Source: Chloroflexota bacterium
GTDB taxonomy: Bacteria > Chloroflexota > Anaerolineae > 4572-78 > J111
Length of the DNA stretch: 29,070 bases
Direction: 5' to 3'
NCBI GenBank assembly: GCA_016860845.1
Contig: BOKF01000076.1
Location: 1-29,070, forward strand
Every line of letters begins with the position of its first letter. Position 1 is the stretch's first letter. Positions 22,268 through 29,070 of this stretch are shown piece by piece. The notes beneath the pieces were generated by a model. It was given only the letters and a program-made list of their open reading frames with translations, did not search any database and was not told the DNA's origin. The translations under genes were made by a program, and so were the position numbers.

Positions 22268-24356
22268 ACTTGGCTCTTCTCGCCCCTTGACCGCCGACCG
22301 CCGACCACCGACTGCCGCACAGCAACCTCGATTTTCTATCTTCCATCTTCTATCCTCTATCCTCTATTCTTTTCCCTCCGACCCCTACCTCTGGCTTGCC
22401 CTGCTCCTGTCCCTGCCCGTTATCGGCCCGCTCTTGCAGCCTGGCTACTTTTGGGGCGCGCATGATGCGCGCCATTCGGTCTATTTTCTCTATCAGTTTG
22501 ATAAAGCCATTCGCGATGGGGTCTGGTATCCCCGTTGGGCGCCTGATTTTGCCTTTGGTTATGGCTACCCCTTCTTCAACATTTACGGGCCTCTATCTTC
22601 CTATGTCAGCGAGGCCTTTCACCTGGCCGGTCTCGATATCGTCACCGCCGTTAAAGTCGTCTCTGGCTTATCGGCGCTGCTCTCCGGGCTGAGCATGTAT
22701 CTCTTCGTCCGGCGTTTGCTCGGCCCACAAGCCGGATTGATCGCTGCCCTGACTTATGTTTACCTCCCCTACCATCTATTTGATCTGTACGTCCGCGCCG
22801 CCCTAGCCGAGTCGGTCGGCTTCGTCTTTGTGCCGCTCATTATGTGGGGCTTTTATGAAGCGGTTACCCGTCCACGCCTGACAGCCCTCCTCTGGGCAGC
22901 CGCCGCTTATGCCGCTCTTATGTTCACCAGCAATCTGCTCGCCCTCCTCTTTACCCCCATCCTCGGCTTGTATGTTGCCTATATGCTTTTAGGGAATCTG
23001 CGAATTAACGAATGGCCTGCCACCAGGGGCGGTGGCCACAGGTGGCGAACAGCCGCAAAGCGTGAGGAGTGGTCATATCTCACGCATCACGCATCACGCA
23101 TTATTCGTTTTGGTCTTCCCCCTGCCTTTGTCCTCCTCCTCGGCCTCGGCCTGAGCGCTATCTTCTGGCTGCCGGCTTTTCTAGAATATCGTTACGTCCG
23201 AGTTGACCAGTGGGTCGGCGGGCGTTTCGCCTTTGGCGACGACTTTGTGGAATTTTTCCAGTTGTTTTCACCCCGTTGGGGCTTTGGGGCCAGCATTCCC
23301 GGCCCCGACGATCAAGCCGGTTTTCAAATCGGACTGGCCGCCACCATTCTTTTTATCCTCTCATTTCTGATTGTGCCGAAATTGGCTAACGCAGCCATCC
23401 GGCGGACCCTCTACTTTTTTCAAGGCATGACCCTGCTGATCCTGTTCCTGACCATCCCGGTCTCCTACCCCGTTTGGACCTTTTTGCCCCTGTCCACCTT
23501 TGCCCAATTTCCGTGGCGGCTGCTGGTCGTCGTCGCACCGTTCATTTCCGTGCTGGCCGGGGCTATCATGGCTGGCGAAAATGGGCCACCGTCAATGGTC
23601 AATGATCAACAGTCAATTGTCAACAGTCAATTGTCAACCTCTTCGCCCTACTCCCTACTCCCTACTCCCTACTCCCTACTCCCTACTCCCTACTCCCTAC
23701 TCCCTATTACCCTCCTCTCCTGCCTCATCCTCCTCTCCAGTTATCCCTACCTTCAGGCTGAAGTGCGCGACCCCAAGCCGACCGAAGGGCCGGTCAGCCA
23801 GACGGCTCTCTTTCGTTTTCAGCAATCGTCGGATGAGATGACCGGCCAGACTGCCTGGGTAGAACGGATTCCCAATTGGTCCTCTCTGGCCGAGCAGGTA
23901 GAACGCGGCGGCGAGATTACCACCAAGGTCAACTACACCGCTCTCCCCCCAGACGACAGCGTGGGGGTTTACTCCATGAAGATGGACAGCGTCCACGAAC
24001 TGCTGTGGGTCGGAACGCAAAAAGAAGGGCAGGCAGTCACTTTTCTGATTCCCTACTATCCGGGCTGGCAGGCAACCCTTTACGAGGATTTGGGCCCACA
24101 CGACGGCAATTTGGATGAAGAAGTGGGACCGGTGACGCGGGTCGGGCCGGTAGTGGCTCGTCCGCAAATCAGCACCACCCCTGTCGAAGGCTGGATGGTC
24201 GTGCCGATTCCACCGGGGTCTCATTTCCTGGAAATTCGTTTTGAGGATACGCCGGTCAGAATAATCGGGCGGTGGATTTCATTGCTCTCTATTTTGCTCG
24301 TACTTAGCCTGTTTATTTTTGATAAATTGCTGGTTACACGAAGGATACAAAAGTAA
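22257..24356 (+). CDS. PTPS-related multi-spanning membrane protein, paralogue 2, with four repeat insertions
   Basis: A 699-residue membrane protein of the same family. YFWGAHDARHSVYFLYQFDKAIRDGVWYPRWAPDFAFGYGYPFFNIYGPLSSYVSEAFH is the family core; the Asp/His-Asp pairs in the first loop are the likely active-site face. The start at 22257 overlaps the previous gene by 11 bases, with GGAAGGG upstream; a TTG start at 22182 would lie within that gene. Four heptamer-built stretches are translated: residues 11-38 (two arrays), about 268-282, and 445-483, where PYSLLPT repeats follow SMVNDQQSIVNSQLST. All fall at the N-terminus or in predicted loops. The reading frame stays open throughout, so the gene looks functional. 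A lipid-linked-sugar transferase role is inference. Confidence 0.82.
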   Translation: MFNRLGSSRPLTADRRPPTAAQQPRFSIFHLLSSILYSFPSDPYLWLALLLSLPVIGPLLQPGYFWGAHDARHSVYFLYQFDKAIRDGVWYPRWAPDFAFGYGYPFFNIYGPLSSYVSEAFHLAGLDIVTAVKVVSGLSALLSGLSMYLFVRRLLGPQAGLIAALTYVYLPYHLFDLYVRAALAESVGFVFVPLIMWGFYEAVTRPRLTALLWAAAAYAALMFTSNLLALLFTPILGLYVAYMLLGNLRINEWPATRGGGHRWRTAAKREEWSYLTHHASRIIRFGLPPAFVLLLGLGLSAIFWLPAFLEYRYVRVDQWVGGRFAFGDDFVEFFQLFSPRWGFGASIPGPDDQAGFQIGLAATILFILSFLIVPKLANAAIRRTLYFFQGMTLLILFLTIPVSYPVWTFLPLSTFAQFPWRLLVVVAPFISVLAGAIMAGENGPPSMVNDQQSIVNSQLSTSSPYSLLPTPYSLLPTPYSLLPITLLSCLILLSSYPYLQAEVRDPKPTEGPVSQTALFRFQQSSDEMTGQTAWVERIPNWSSLAEQVERGGEITTKVNYTALPPDDSVGVYSMKMDSVHELLWVGTQKEGQAVTFLIPYYPGWQATLYEDLGPHDGNLDEEVGPVTRVGPVVARPQISTTPVEGWMVVPIPPGSHFLEIRFEDTPVRIIGRWISLLSILLVLSLFIFDKLLVTRRIQK
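22289..22316 (+). repeat. Heptamer array GACCGCC in coding sequence
   Basis: Four direct units: GACCGCC, GACCGCC, GACCACC, GACTGCC. Encodes the Arg/Pro/Thr-rich N-terminus (TADRRPPTA). Same unit type as the intergenic element at 11416-11496. Confidence 0.85.
22334..22368 (+). repeat. Heptamer array TTCTATC in coding sequence
   Basis: Five direct units: TTCTATC, TTCCATC, TTCTATC, CTCTATC, CTCTATT. Encodes SIFHLLSSILYSF before the first membrane segment. The same unit type occurs at 13321-13355 and 25611-25645. Confidence 0.85.
23060..23100 (+). repeat. Heptamer element TCACGCA in coding sequence
   Basis: Three perfect TCACGCA units (23080-23100) preceded by GCGTGAG (23060-23066), a short inverted arm. 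It encodes SYLTHHASRII in a loop that is about 30-40 residues longer than in paralogue 3. The unit is identical to that at 62-75. The preceding stretch (about 23010-23050) has GCCACC/GGTGGC inverted pairs. Confidence 0.8.
23591..23706 (+). repeat. Double heptamer array (GTCAATN then CTCCCTA) in coding sequence
   Basis: First array: seven units GTCAATG, GTCAATG, ATCAACA, GTCAATT, GTCAACA, GTCAATT, GTCAACC (23591-23639). Second array: eight perfect CTCCCTA units (23651-23706). Because 7 bases x 3 equals 7 codons, the second encodes a 7-residue repeat, PYSLLPT. Neither array has a stop in any forward frame. Confidence 0.95.
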
Positions 24357-24368
24357 CCAAGAACGAAG

Positions 24369-26195
24369 ATGCAAAACGTTGAGCGCACGAAAGTAATAAA
24401 TATACCTTTTCGCATCATCGCCTCATCGTCGCACGCCTCACACCTGTGGCTGGTGCTGGCGCTTTCTGTATTTGCTTGGGCGCCCCTGCTGACCCCTGCC
24501 TACTTTTTCAACGCCCATGACGCCCGGCACAGTGTTTTCTTCCTGGTCGAATTCGATCAGACCTTCCGCGATGGTTTTTGGTACCCGCGCTGGTCGCCCG
24601 ATTTCGCTTTTGGCTACGGCTATCCCCTCTTCAACTTGTACGCTCCGCTGGCCTTTTACGCCGCCGAGATGCTTCATTTGGTGGGCTTAGGTTTTACCAC
24701 CGCCATCAAAACGATGTACGTTCTGGCCACGATCAGCGCTGGGGTGGGGATGTACGGTTTTGCGCAACGCCTCTTTGGCCCGCAAGCAGGACTGCTGGCC
24801 GCCGTGGTTTACATGTATGCCCCTTTTCACCTGGTGGAGATTTTTGTTCGCAGCGCCTACGCCGAGTTTGTGGCCCTGGCCATCATCCCCTTCGTTTTCT
24901 GGGCCTTCACCGAACTGGTGGCTACCCCCTCTTTACCATATGTGTCCCTGGCCGGTTTGAGCTACGGCTTGCTGGCGCTGACCCATCACGCTATCTTCTT
25001 CACTTTTTCACCTTTTTTGATAACCTACCTTTTGGTGCTGATTTTGATCAAAGTCAGGTTCAGGCTTAAGCCGTTCATTGCTCACAGCCTGTATACCGCC
25101 GGAGCCGGCCTACTTGGTCTCGCCCTGGCTGCCATCTATCTCATCCCGGTCATCGCCGAAACCCGTTACATCAAAGTGGAGCAGTGGACCAGCGGCAGTT
25201 ACAACTACTTACAGCACTTTGTCTACTTTGCCCAATTCTTCTCGCCGGAGTGGGGTTATGGCTACGCCGGTGTTGGCCTGGCCGACGACTTCTCCTTTCA
25301 ACTGGGCATTGTCGTCATTGCTTTGACCTTTTTTGCGCTCGTCCGCCTTATCACCCGGCCATTTCCGCGGCGAAGTGTGGCCGTCTTTTTCTTTGTCTCA
25401 ACCCTCGTCATCATTTTTTTAATGTCGCCGCTGGCGGAGCTTGTCTGGCGGGTCGTACCAATTGCCACCCTGGTTCAATTTCCCTGGCGCTTGTTGGGCA
25501 TGGCCGCCTTTACCATGTCGGTCGTTGCCGGCGCACTCCTGGCGAATACAAATGGTCAACAATTAATGGTCAATGATCAATTGTCAATGGGGAACATTGA
25601 CCCCAAACCATCCTCTATCTTCTATCCTCCATCCTCTATCTTCTATCTACTCTGCCTTGTCGTCGTGCTGGCCTCTTTTCCCTACACCCTGCCCCAGTAC
25701 ACCGAGATTCCCGATTGGGCCGAAACGCCGCTGGCGGTGGTCAACTGGGATCGCGCCTCCATTGTTGACCGGGTGGGGATGGTCTCATTTACCCAGGAAC
25801 AGCCCCAAACCAGCCCCCTGGAACAACGCTATTTAAACGACCAGCCGCTTGAGGCGGCGGCTATTTTAACGGGTCATGGCAGCGTCGAAACGCTCCATCG
25901 CGGCGGGGCCTCCAGCCAAGTTAAGGTCAGCGCCGCCGGGCCGGTCACCCTCCAATTTTACACGTATGATTACCCCGGCTGGCAAGTCACTTTGGCTGGA
26001 CAGCCTATCCCGCACCGGCACGAGCCGCCCTTCGGCTTGATCACCGTTGATGTTCCGGCCGGCGAGCACATTGTGCTGCTGCGAATGGGCAGCACCCCGC
26101 CCCGGACGATGGGAGCCATTATCAGCATGCTGACCCTGCTGCTCATCATCAGCCTTTACTTTTGGCCTAATCTCCCCTTTGTTCCCAAAAAATGA
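24369..26195 (+). CDS. PTPS-related multi-spanning membrane protein, paralogue 3
   Basis: A 608-residue membrane protein closely related to paralogue 2: YFFNAHDARHSVFFLVEFDQTFRDGFWYPRWSPDFAFGYGYPLFNLYAPLAFYAAEMLH matches it almost residue for residue. About ten hydrophobic segments, then a C-terminal soluble domain with FYTYDYPGWQVTLAGQPI (paralogue 2 has PYYPGWQATLYEDLG), then a final membrane segment. Residues about 396-428 are read from a double heptamer array located exactly where paralogue 2 has its own double array, between VVAGALL and LCLVVVLASFPYTLPQY. The ribosome site is weak; the start lies 12 bases after the previous stop. Tandem duplication of the three genes is likely. Confidence 0.82.
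   Translation: MQNVERTKVINIPFRIIASSSHASHLWLVLALSVFAWAPLLTPAYFFNAHDARHSVFFLVEFDQTFRDGFWYPRWSPDFAFGYGYPLFNLYAPLAFYAAEMLHLVGLGFTTAIKTMYVLATISAGVGMYGFAQRLFGPQAGLLAAVVYMYAPFHLVEIFVRSAYAEFVALAIIPFVFWAFTELVATPSLPYVSLAGLSYGLLALTHHAIFFTFSPFLITYLLVLILIKVRFRLKPFIAHSLYTAGAGLLGLALAAIYLIPVIAETRYIKVEQWTSGSYNYLQHFVYFAQFFSPEWGYGYAGVGLADDFSFQLGIVVIALTFFALVRLITRPFPRRSVAVFFFVSTLVIIFLMSPLAELVWRVVPIATLVQFPWRLLGMAAFTMSVVAGALLANTNGQQLMVNDQLSMGNIDPKPSSIFYPPSSIFYLLCLVVVLASFPYTLPQYTEIPDWAETPLAVVNWDRASIVDRVGMVSFTQEQPQTSPLEQRYLNDQPLEAAAILTGHGSVETLHRGGASSQVKVSAAGPVTLQFYTYDYPGWQVTLAGQPIPHRHEPPFGLITVDVPAGEHIVLLRMGSTPPRTMGAIISMLTLLLIISLYFWPNLPFVPKK
25554..25645 (+). repeat. Double heptamer array (GGTCAAT then TCTTCTA) in coding sequence
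   Basis: First array: GGTCAAC, AATTAAT, GGTCAAT, GATCAAT, TGTCAAT (25554-25588). Second array: TCCTCTA, TCTTCTA, TCCTCCA, TCCTCTA, TCTTCTA (25611-25645). It encodes NGQQLMVNDQLSM and SSIFYPPSSIFYLL. The order (a GTCAAT type, then a pyrimidine-rich type) and the position match the array pair at 23591-23706 in the paralogue. Confidence 0.9.
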
Positions 26196-26218
26196 CTGCA
26201 TTACTAACCTACTTTTTT

Positions 26219-26288
26219 CTGACTACTGATACTGGCTACTGACTACTGATAATTGACAATTCTGCCCTGATACCCGATAATTACTGCC
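26219..26288 (+). repeat. Degenerate direct heptamer array (TGACTAC)
   Basis: Ten units in register: CTGACTA, CTGATAC, TGGCTAC, TGACTAC, TGATAAT, TGACAAT, TCTGCCC, TGATACC, CGATAAT, TACTGCC. It fills the gap between paralogue 3 and the LysM gene and ends 4 bases before that gene's start codon, leaving no room for a normal ribosome site. Confidence 0.75.
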
Positions 26289-26292
26289 CGTT

Positions 26293-27429
26293 ATGACCGA
26301 ATGTTCAGCCTGTGGGGCCGAGTTAGCCGCCCATGAAACCCGCTGCCCAATATGTGGCAAGCCAACCGCCTATTACCATCGCCAGCGCCGCTGTTTGAAC
26401 TGCGGCGCTCCGGCCGCCCAAAAAGCCGTCACCTGCATGATGTGCGGCAACCCCGTAGATTCTTTACCGCTGAAGACCTCCATTTTTAGCGGCTCCTGGA
26501 TCGGGATCGGCCTGGGTGTCTTAATTATTGTCAGCATCGTCGTCGGCGTCACTCGTTATCAGCAGAGTCTTGTCGCCAGAGCCAAAGAAGGTACAGCGCA
26601 GCCCACCAGCCCTATCGCCACGCCGACTCGCACCCCCACCCAAACCGCCACCCCGACGGCCACCGATACCCCTCAGCCTACCGCCACCCATACCCCCACC
26701 TTAACCCCTACTCCGTTCATTCACGTGGTTCAGGCAGGCGAAAACCCTTCCATTATCGCCGACCTCTACGGCGTGTCGGTCGAAGAGATGATGAAGCTGA
26801 ATAATATTGACGACGTTAGCGCCCTCCAGGTTGGGCAGGAACTCCTGATTCCCTCCGGCGCCAGTAGGACTCCCAATCCAGATAGTACGGAGGCCGGCCC
26901 GCAAATTACCTATACCGTCGAAGAGGGCGATACCTTACTTGGCATTGCCTTAGACCACGACACTACGGTGGAGGCCATTCAGGCGGTCAATCCCGATGCC
27001 AACTTAGACTTGATTTATCCAGGGCAGCAGATTATCGTGCCGCTGGCCCCGCCCACCCCGACACCCACCCCAACCACCCCGCCAACACCTACCGGCACGC
27101 CGACGCCGTCCTACTCCACCCCCAATTTGCTTAGCCCCACTGCTAATGAGGTGGTTGATGCCGAAACTTTGTTTTTCAATTGGACCTCCACCGGTCTGCT
27201 GGCTCCTGATGAATTTTATGCATTGCAGCTTAGCTGGGCCAACGGCGCCCGCACCGAAACCTGGCTCAAGCACAGCAGTTGGCGCATCACCAAAGCTGAA
27301 CGGCCCGCCAATGGCTTGATCCGATGGACCGTTACCGTCATGCGCCAAACCGGAACCAAAGCCGATGGTTTCCCCACCGGCATCACCCTCACCGCTCCCA
27401 GCGAACAGCGCACCGTCGAGTGGCGCTAA
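26293..27429 (+). CDS. Zinc-ribbon, membrane-anchored protein with two LysM domains
   Basis: A 378-residue protein. Two zinc ribbons (Cys 4/7, 18/21, 34/37, 48/51) are followed by one membrane segment (67-88), a Thr/Pro-rich linker (103-142) and LysM 1 (144-187, HVVQAGENPSIIADLYGVS...VGQELLIP). LysM 2 (206-250) starts TYTVEEGDTLLGIALDH. A second Thr/Pro linker and a C-terminal domain of about 100 residues (LSPTANEVVDAETLFFNWTSTG...TVEWR) complete it. LysM domains bind peptidoglycan or chitin-like glycans, so the C-terminal part is outside and the zinc ribbons are in the cytoplasm. A wall sensor or anchor is a reasonable inference. No Shine-Dalgarno is visible. The TP-rich linkers are typical of Chloroflexota surface proteins. 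Confidence 0.87.
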   Translation: MTECSACGAELAAHETRCPICGKPTAYYHRQRRCLNCGAPAAQKAVTCMMCGNPVDSLPLKTSIFSGSWIGIGLGVLIIVSIVVGVTRYQQSLVARAKEGTAQPTSPIATPTRTPTQTATPTATDTPQPTATHTPTLTPTPFIHVVQAGENPSIIADLYGVSVEEMMKLNNIDDVSALQVGQELLIPSGASRTPNPDSTEAGPQITYTVEEGDTLLGIALDHDTTVEAIQAVNPDANLDLIYPGQQIIVPLAPPTPTPTPTTPPTPTGTPTPSYSTPNLLSPTANEVVDAETLFFNWTSTGLLAPDEFYALQLSWANGARTETWLKHSSWRITKAERPANGLIRWTVTVMRQTGTKADGFPTGITLTAPSEQRTVEWR

Positions 27430-27580
27430 ATGAAACCGCCTATTAATTCTGACAGATAGGGCACGGCCTTACGCCTGCCTTCCAATCCTCCAACCTTCCA
27501 TTCTTCCCCCTCCTGCCAAAGTGAGCAAAAAATGAATAGTTTTTGGTCTGGAAAATTGGCCCGACTCAAGCTAAATTAAT

Positions 27581-27689
27581 TGTGAATAGTGAATAGTGAA
27601 TTGCCCCACAGGGATACCCTTGCGGTATAAATGATTAACGTTGGCTCCTGCCGAATATTTCATTCACAATTCACAATTGGCCATTCAGA
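27581..27689. repeat. Inverted heptamer element (TGTGAAT / ATTCACA)
   Basis: Left arm: TGTGAAT, AGTGAAT, AGTGAAT (27581-27601). Right arm: ATTCACA, ATTCACA, ATTGGCC, ATTCAGA (27662-27689). TGTGAAT and ATTCACA are exact reverse complements. The loop is about 60 bases. Confidence 0.8.
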
Positions 27690-27797
27690 GCCAAAGGCCC
27701 CCTATGGGCTATTCCCAATTACTACGAACCTTACCAAACTAAACCGTGTAGCGATGAAATGGAACAGGTATACCCCCATGTTATCCTATAGCCCGAC

Positions 27798-27817
27798 CCG
27801 AAATTTTCGGTTATACT
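27798..27817 (+). promoter_or_regulatory. Possible promoter with adjoining palindrome upstream of the DUF5939-type gene
   Basis: CCGAAA-T-TTTCGG (27798-27810) is a perfect 13-base inverted repeat, directly followed by TATACT (27812-27817), a five-of-six -10 box. No good -35 box lies 17 bases upstream, so activation by a protein bound at the palindrome is conceivable. The start codon is 38 bases further on. Confidence 0.4.
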
Positions 27818-27855
27818 TTGAGTCACGAATTAAACTATTAACCCAGACTCCCCCC

Positions 27856-29070
27856 ATGACCTGGAAACCCTTTAAGTATCAATGGCAGTGGCAGCTCAAA
27901 AGTTCTCCGGTGGAACTCTGGCCCTACGTGGCCGACACGCAGCGGGTCAATCAAGCCGCGCATTTGCCGCTGATGATCTACACGGAAAAACCCCTGGAAA
28001 CCGGCGGCAGCCAGCGCAGGGGTCGTTTGAGCAAGTTCGGCGTCTCCATCGAGTGGGAAGAGCATCCTTTTGAATGGGTGCGTGAACGAGAGTACAGTGT
28101 TTTACGAGTTTTCAAGGGAGGTCCTCTCGCCCGTGTTTTCATCAGAATGGTTCTTGAGCCGAACTCAGCCGGAACCTTGCTTAAATACACGGTTGAAGCC
28201 ACTCCGGCCAATATTGTCGGCTTTCTGGGCGCACTCCAACAGTTTGGTTGGGAAGCCCGCCGAAATTTTGAGCGCATTTTCCAACAGATTGACACAGCCA
28301 TCCAGCAGCAGCTTGACCAGGTCATTCCCCTGCCTGTAACACCCCTGGCTGGGCCAGGCCAGGCCCGCCTGCAGGAACTGAGCCGCCAACTGGCAGCACA
28401 GGGCCACGAGCTGCGCTGGACCCAACGCCTGGCCGACCTCTTACTGACCGCGCCCAATCAAGATTTGGTCCGGCTCCGCCCGTATGTGCTGGCCGATACC
28501 TGGAATGCGCCCCGCCGGGCTATCTTGGAACTGTTCCTCTCGGCAGCCAAGATGGGCCTGTTGAATATGCGCTGGGACATGCTGTGTCCCCTCTGCCGGG
28601 GGGCCAAGGTCGTAGCCTCCTCCCTGGATGAAGTAAAAAGAGGTCTCCACTGCGCCACCTGCAACATTGACTTTGAAGCCGACCTGGCCCAAAATGTCGA
28701 ACTGACCTTTACGCCCCCTCCCCAAATTCGCCCCGTTTATGAGCAAACCTACTGCGTCGGCGGCCCCATGGTGACCCCCCACATTCTGGTCCACCAGGTC
28801 GTCGAGCCGGGTGAAACGCGGGTCTTGCCGGTCGAAATTGAAGCGGGCGGTTATCGCATCCGCACCCAGCAGCCCGGCGTCGAGACCTGGATAGAACTGG
28901 ATTCCGGCCAGCCCATAAATTCCCTGGTCATTCAGGCTAATGCTGACACTCTCCAGGTCGTTCCCCCGACCGCTCCCTCTCAAACCAAAACAAGTCGCCC
29001 TGACAACCACGCGCTGGCGTTGACGCTAACCAACCAGGCTCCTTATGCTCAACGTATTTACATCGAGCGG
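27856..29070 (+). CDS. DUF5939-like protein with zinc ribbon, partial (C-terminus beyond window)
   Basis: 405 codons, open to the window end. The N-terminal part (WQLKSSPVELWPYVADTQRVNQAAHLPLM, then FEWVREREYSVLRVFKGGPLARV) looks like the START/SRPBCC-type domain that I recall as DUF5939, usually N-terminal to a class III adenylate/guanylate cyclase domain. A zinc ribbon follows with Cys244, Cys247, Cys266 and Cys269 (CPLC...CATC). The remaining 130 residues look like beta-strand. If the family pattern holds, a cyclase catalytic domain lies to the right of the window; this cannot be seen. The start at 27856 has no Shine-Dalgarno (a run of C's precedes it), so the exact start is uncertain. Confidence 0.72.
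   Translation, partial: MTWKPFKYQWQWQLKSSPVELWPYVADTQRVNQAAHLPLMIYTEKPLETGGSQRRGRLSKFGVSIEWEEHPFEWVREREYSVLRVFKGGPLARVFIRMVLEPNSAGTLLKYTVEATPANIVGFLGALQQFGWEARRNFERIFQQIDTAIQQQLDQVIPLPVTPLAGPGQARLQELSRQLAAQGHELRWTQRLADLLLTAPNQDLVRLRPYVLADTWNAPRRAILELFLSAAKMGLLNMRWDMLCPLCRGAKVVASSLDEVKRGLHCATCNIDFEADLAQNVELTFTPPPQIRPVYEQTYCVGGPMVTPHILVHQVVEPGETRVLPVEIEAGGYRIRTQQPGVETWIELDSGQPINSLVIQANADTLQVVPPTAPSQTKTSRPDNHALALTLTNQAPYAQRIYIER

Larger units (their letters stand above)
27430..27855. other. Gene-free region of 426 bp with heptamer elements and a promoter candidate
   Basis: No convincing gene was seen. It holds a degenerate pyrimidine array (CCTTCCA, ATCCTCC, AACCTTCC, ATTCTTCC; 27478-27507, with unit lengths 7, 7, 8, 8). 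The inverted element 27581-27689 and the palindrome/-10 pair at 27798-27817 follow and are listed separately. The rest is AT-rich. Confidence 0.6.

Noticed and set aside
23591..23706. CRISPR array or spacer structure
   Set aside because: The repeats are contiguous 7-base units without unique spacers, lie inside an open reading frame, and no cas gene is present.
23651..23706. Assembly artefact from a microsatellite
   Set aside because: Related period-7 arrays occur in more than a dozen other places with different units, and the frame stays open across this one. The exact unit count still deserves a check in long reads.

Overview
The window looks like a chromosomal segment of a Chloroflexota bacterium, probably of the Anaerolineae/Caldilineae type. 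The judgement rests on gene content read by eye: a long MalT/LuxR-type regulator, DUF2231, DUF2306 and DUF4386 membrane proteins, three tandem PTPS-related multi-spanning membrane proteins, a zinc-ribbon/LysM protein with Pro/Thr-rich linkers, and the start of a DUF5939-type protein. The genus cannot be named from this sequence. No tRNA, rRNA, CRISPR array, transposase or phage gene was seen.

Layout. (1) 172-6949, minus strand: a MalT-like regulator ending at a hairpin terminator, then a well-formed promoter overlapped by a palindrome, then a cluster of three small membrane proteins, a zinc-free MDR oxidoreductase and a small conserved protein. (2) 7175-9545, plus strand: an aldo/keto reductase and a kynureninase. 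(3) 9552-19329, minus strand: an EF-G-like GTPase; a chelatase AAA+ ATPase and a VWA protein; a RelE-type toxin with its putative antitoxin; a URO-D family protein; a NUDIX hydrolase; TsaD; a zinc-ribbon/HEAT protein; a PduO-type cobalamin adenosyltransferase; and a DUF2231 protein. (4) 19574-29070, plus strand: an HD-domain protein, a 71-residue protein resembling a lone histidine-kinase DHp domain, three PTPS-related membrane proteins, a zinc-ribbon/TM/LysM protein, and a DUF5939-like protein cut by the window end.

Two things stand out. First, the chelatase ATPase and VWA frames meet at a run of nine A's (coding strand) inside a 25-base corridor that is open in both frames. A -1 slip there gives one continuous AAA+/linker/VWA protein of 683 residues, the usual ChlD/BchD architecture, while normal decoding gives a 370-residue ChlI-like ATPase. 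The locus therefore probably encodes two subunits from one gene, unless the run is a sequencing error.

Second, nearly every short intergenic gap in three of the four regions holds a small element built of 7-base tandem units (8 in one case), usually two arms in inverted orientation that can fold into a hairpin. Unit sequences differ between elements but the period stays the same. Related arrays also sit inside genes: in the linker of the MalT-like regulator, and in loops of two of the three PTPS-related paralogues, where they encode 7-residue peptide repeats. Several genes take a start codon, stop codon or terminal tail from such an element. They resemble in period the heptanucleotide STRR repeats of cyanobacteria and in behaviour the palindromic elements of Rickettsia, but I cannot assign them to a named family.
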